Shown piece after piece: positions 63,301-64,000 of a stretch of 64,000 nt of DNA; the stretch's first letter is position 1, and every line of letters starts with the position of its first letter. The DNA lies in contig OU612066.1 in assembly GCA_914767715.1 (NCBI GenBank), positions 31,966,283 through 32,030,282 of the forward strand. The letters run 5' to 3'. The translations under genes were made by a program, and so were the position numbers. The notes under the pieces are model-generated. The model did not search any database. It saw only the letters and a list, made by a program, of their open reading frames with translations, and was not told the origin of the DNA. This DNA comes from Membranipora membranacea. Lineage: Eukaryota; Bryozoa; Gymnolaemata; Cheilostomatida; Membraniporidae.

Positions 63301-63393
63301 TGGCCATGGCATAATGGCAATGGCATTATGTCACTGGCATTTTGTCCCAATGGCATTTTGACCATGGCATTTTGACACGAAATCCATGTTTAC
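60368..63393 (-). mobile_element. Composite fold-back element, copy B (3.0 kb), inserted into a LINE
   Basis: The element is 60378-63383, flanked by the perfect 10-bp repeat CCATGTTTAC (60368-60377 and 63384-63393). In structure it is copy A inverted: ATGCCAT-type satellite (60378-60625), tRNA-like segment (about 60690-60765), a unique part with a minus-strand reverse-transcriptase remnant (MEQLFNHFNDGKINQGLFLDLS near 62313-62250), then the tRNA-like segment and satellite again, inverted (about 62985-63383). Left end GGTACCCGGC, right end GACACGAAAT. The host LINE frame is restored when the element and one repeat are removed, which confirms the ends. Confidence 0.85.
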
Positions 63394-64000
63394 AATTTCT
63401 CAAATAAATAATTTTCGAATCCATCACCCACTCTTTGATTCCCCGCTTTATGACTGATTGGGTTACAGGGAGTGCTGGTTCTTGACCATAAAAGTCACGG
63501 GCAGAACCAGCATTCGCAAGTAAGTCCGCTTGTTCATTTCCATAAATTCCAATGTGTCCTGGTACCCAAATGACCTTGATCTTATTTCTATGTCCAAGTA
63601 ATTTCAGCTTGTTTCGCCATTCTAAGACTAATTTGGAAGTGTGTATGTGTGATTTAAGCGCATGTATTGCAGCCTGGCTGTCAATATAGATGGCAATATT
63701 CAGCCCTTCTAAGAATTGAACAGTTGTGAGAGCATTTGAGACAGCAGTAATTTCAGCTTGGAATACTGTTACTGTGTTTCCAAGGCATTGAAACTCTTCT
63801 ATATCTCGTACAAAAGGAGGATTATTATTACTAGTAATGAATACACCTGATCCAACGCCAAGATCATTTCGTGAACCATCTGTATACACATTGATGTCAT
63901 AATCAGTTTTAACATCCCGTTCTATCCACCGCTCTCGGTCTGGTACCTCAAATTTCACATGAGTCATACCAAACACCAGTGTGCGGGGGATAGAGTCGGA
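63384..64000 (-). pseudogene. RNase H domain of a non-LTR retrotransposon ORF2, 5' end beyond the window
   Basis: The frame is open to the window edge. It contains all RNase H catalytic signatures in order: VYTDGSRND, FQAEITAV, IYIDSQAAIHAL and VPGHIGIYGNEQAD. The domain removes the RNA strand during reverse transcription of I/R1-type LINEs. The upstream reverse transcriptase would lie right of 64000. The frame ends abruptly at NCKHG, where fold-back copy B is inserted; the remainder lies at 60019-60377. Confidence 0.9.

Noticed and set aside
1-64000. CRISPR arrays, operons, bacterial promoters or riboswitches
   Set aside because: The window is animal nuclear DNA with spliced genes; the regular repeats seen are satellites or minisatellites without spacer structure.

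Overview
This is nuclear DNA from an animal, most likely an AT-rich marine invertebrate. The evidence is many short exons with GT..AG introns, no operons or bacterial signals, a P2X7-type cytoplasmic domain, hAT and RNase H-type LINE families, and several tRNA-derived repeats. The phylum cannot be fixed from this sequence. Most of the window is transposon-derived or repeat-derived; only one long gene looks fully intact.

Layout. 1-8.15 kb: a truncated tRNA-like sequence, a 2.4-kb palindromic element with an 8-bp target duplication (750-3124), diverged local repeats and a small hAT-type element (4950-5893). 8.16-24.58 kb: a segment of about 5.5 kb present twice in tandem. Each copy carries, on the minus strand, a two-exon candidate gene for a secreted peptide of 32 residues. 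Copy 2 is split by a 4.95-kb autonomous-type hAT element (17697-22648) whose seven transposase exons can be joined, apart from one in-frame stop and one unresolved junction. 24.6-30 kb: an inverted fragment of the peptide locus, a duplicated SINE-like unit (26.08-26.60 kb), and a third, plus-strand signal-peptide exon whose ATG is CTG (29728). 30.16-34.39 kb: a decayed element with terminal inverted repeats.

35.6-38.8 kb and 60.4-63.4 kb: two copies, in opposite orientation, of a composite fold-back element of about 3 kb. Its ends are made of an ATGCCAT-type satellite plus a tRNA-like promoter, its middle is a broken LINE reverse transcriptase, and each copy is flanked by a perfect 9-10 bp target duplication. 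The second copy sits inside the RNase H to zinc-knuckle region of another LINE on the minus strand (60.0-64.0 kb).

38.9-45.8 kb: a P2X7-ballast-domain ORF (+) lies tail to tail with a multi-exon transposase-like gene (-) carrying GDGRYDSPG, TTDG and DVWH motifs, a nonsense codon and an 891-bp hAT insertion. 47.9-51.9 kb: diverged direct repeats ending in related C-terminal exons. 52.96-58.92 kb: an intact ten-exon gene for a 374-residue protein with two zinc ribbons, an Ala/Pro-rich tract and a basic tail; its family is not recognised.

Functionally the window reads as one host gene, a small family of candidate secreted peptides, and layers of nested mobile elements. The order of some insertions can be read from target duplications and from the empty site preserved in the tandem copy. 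All exon calls were made by eye from splice consensus and phase; none has transcript support here.
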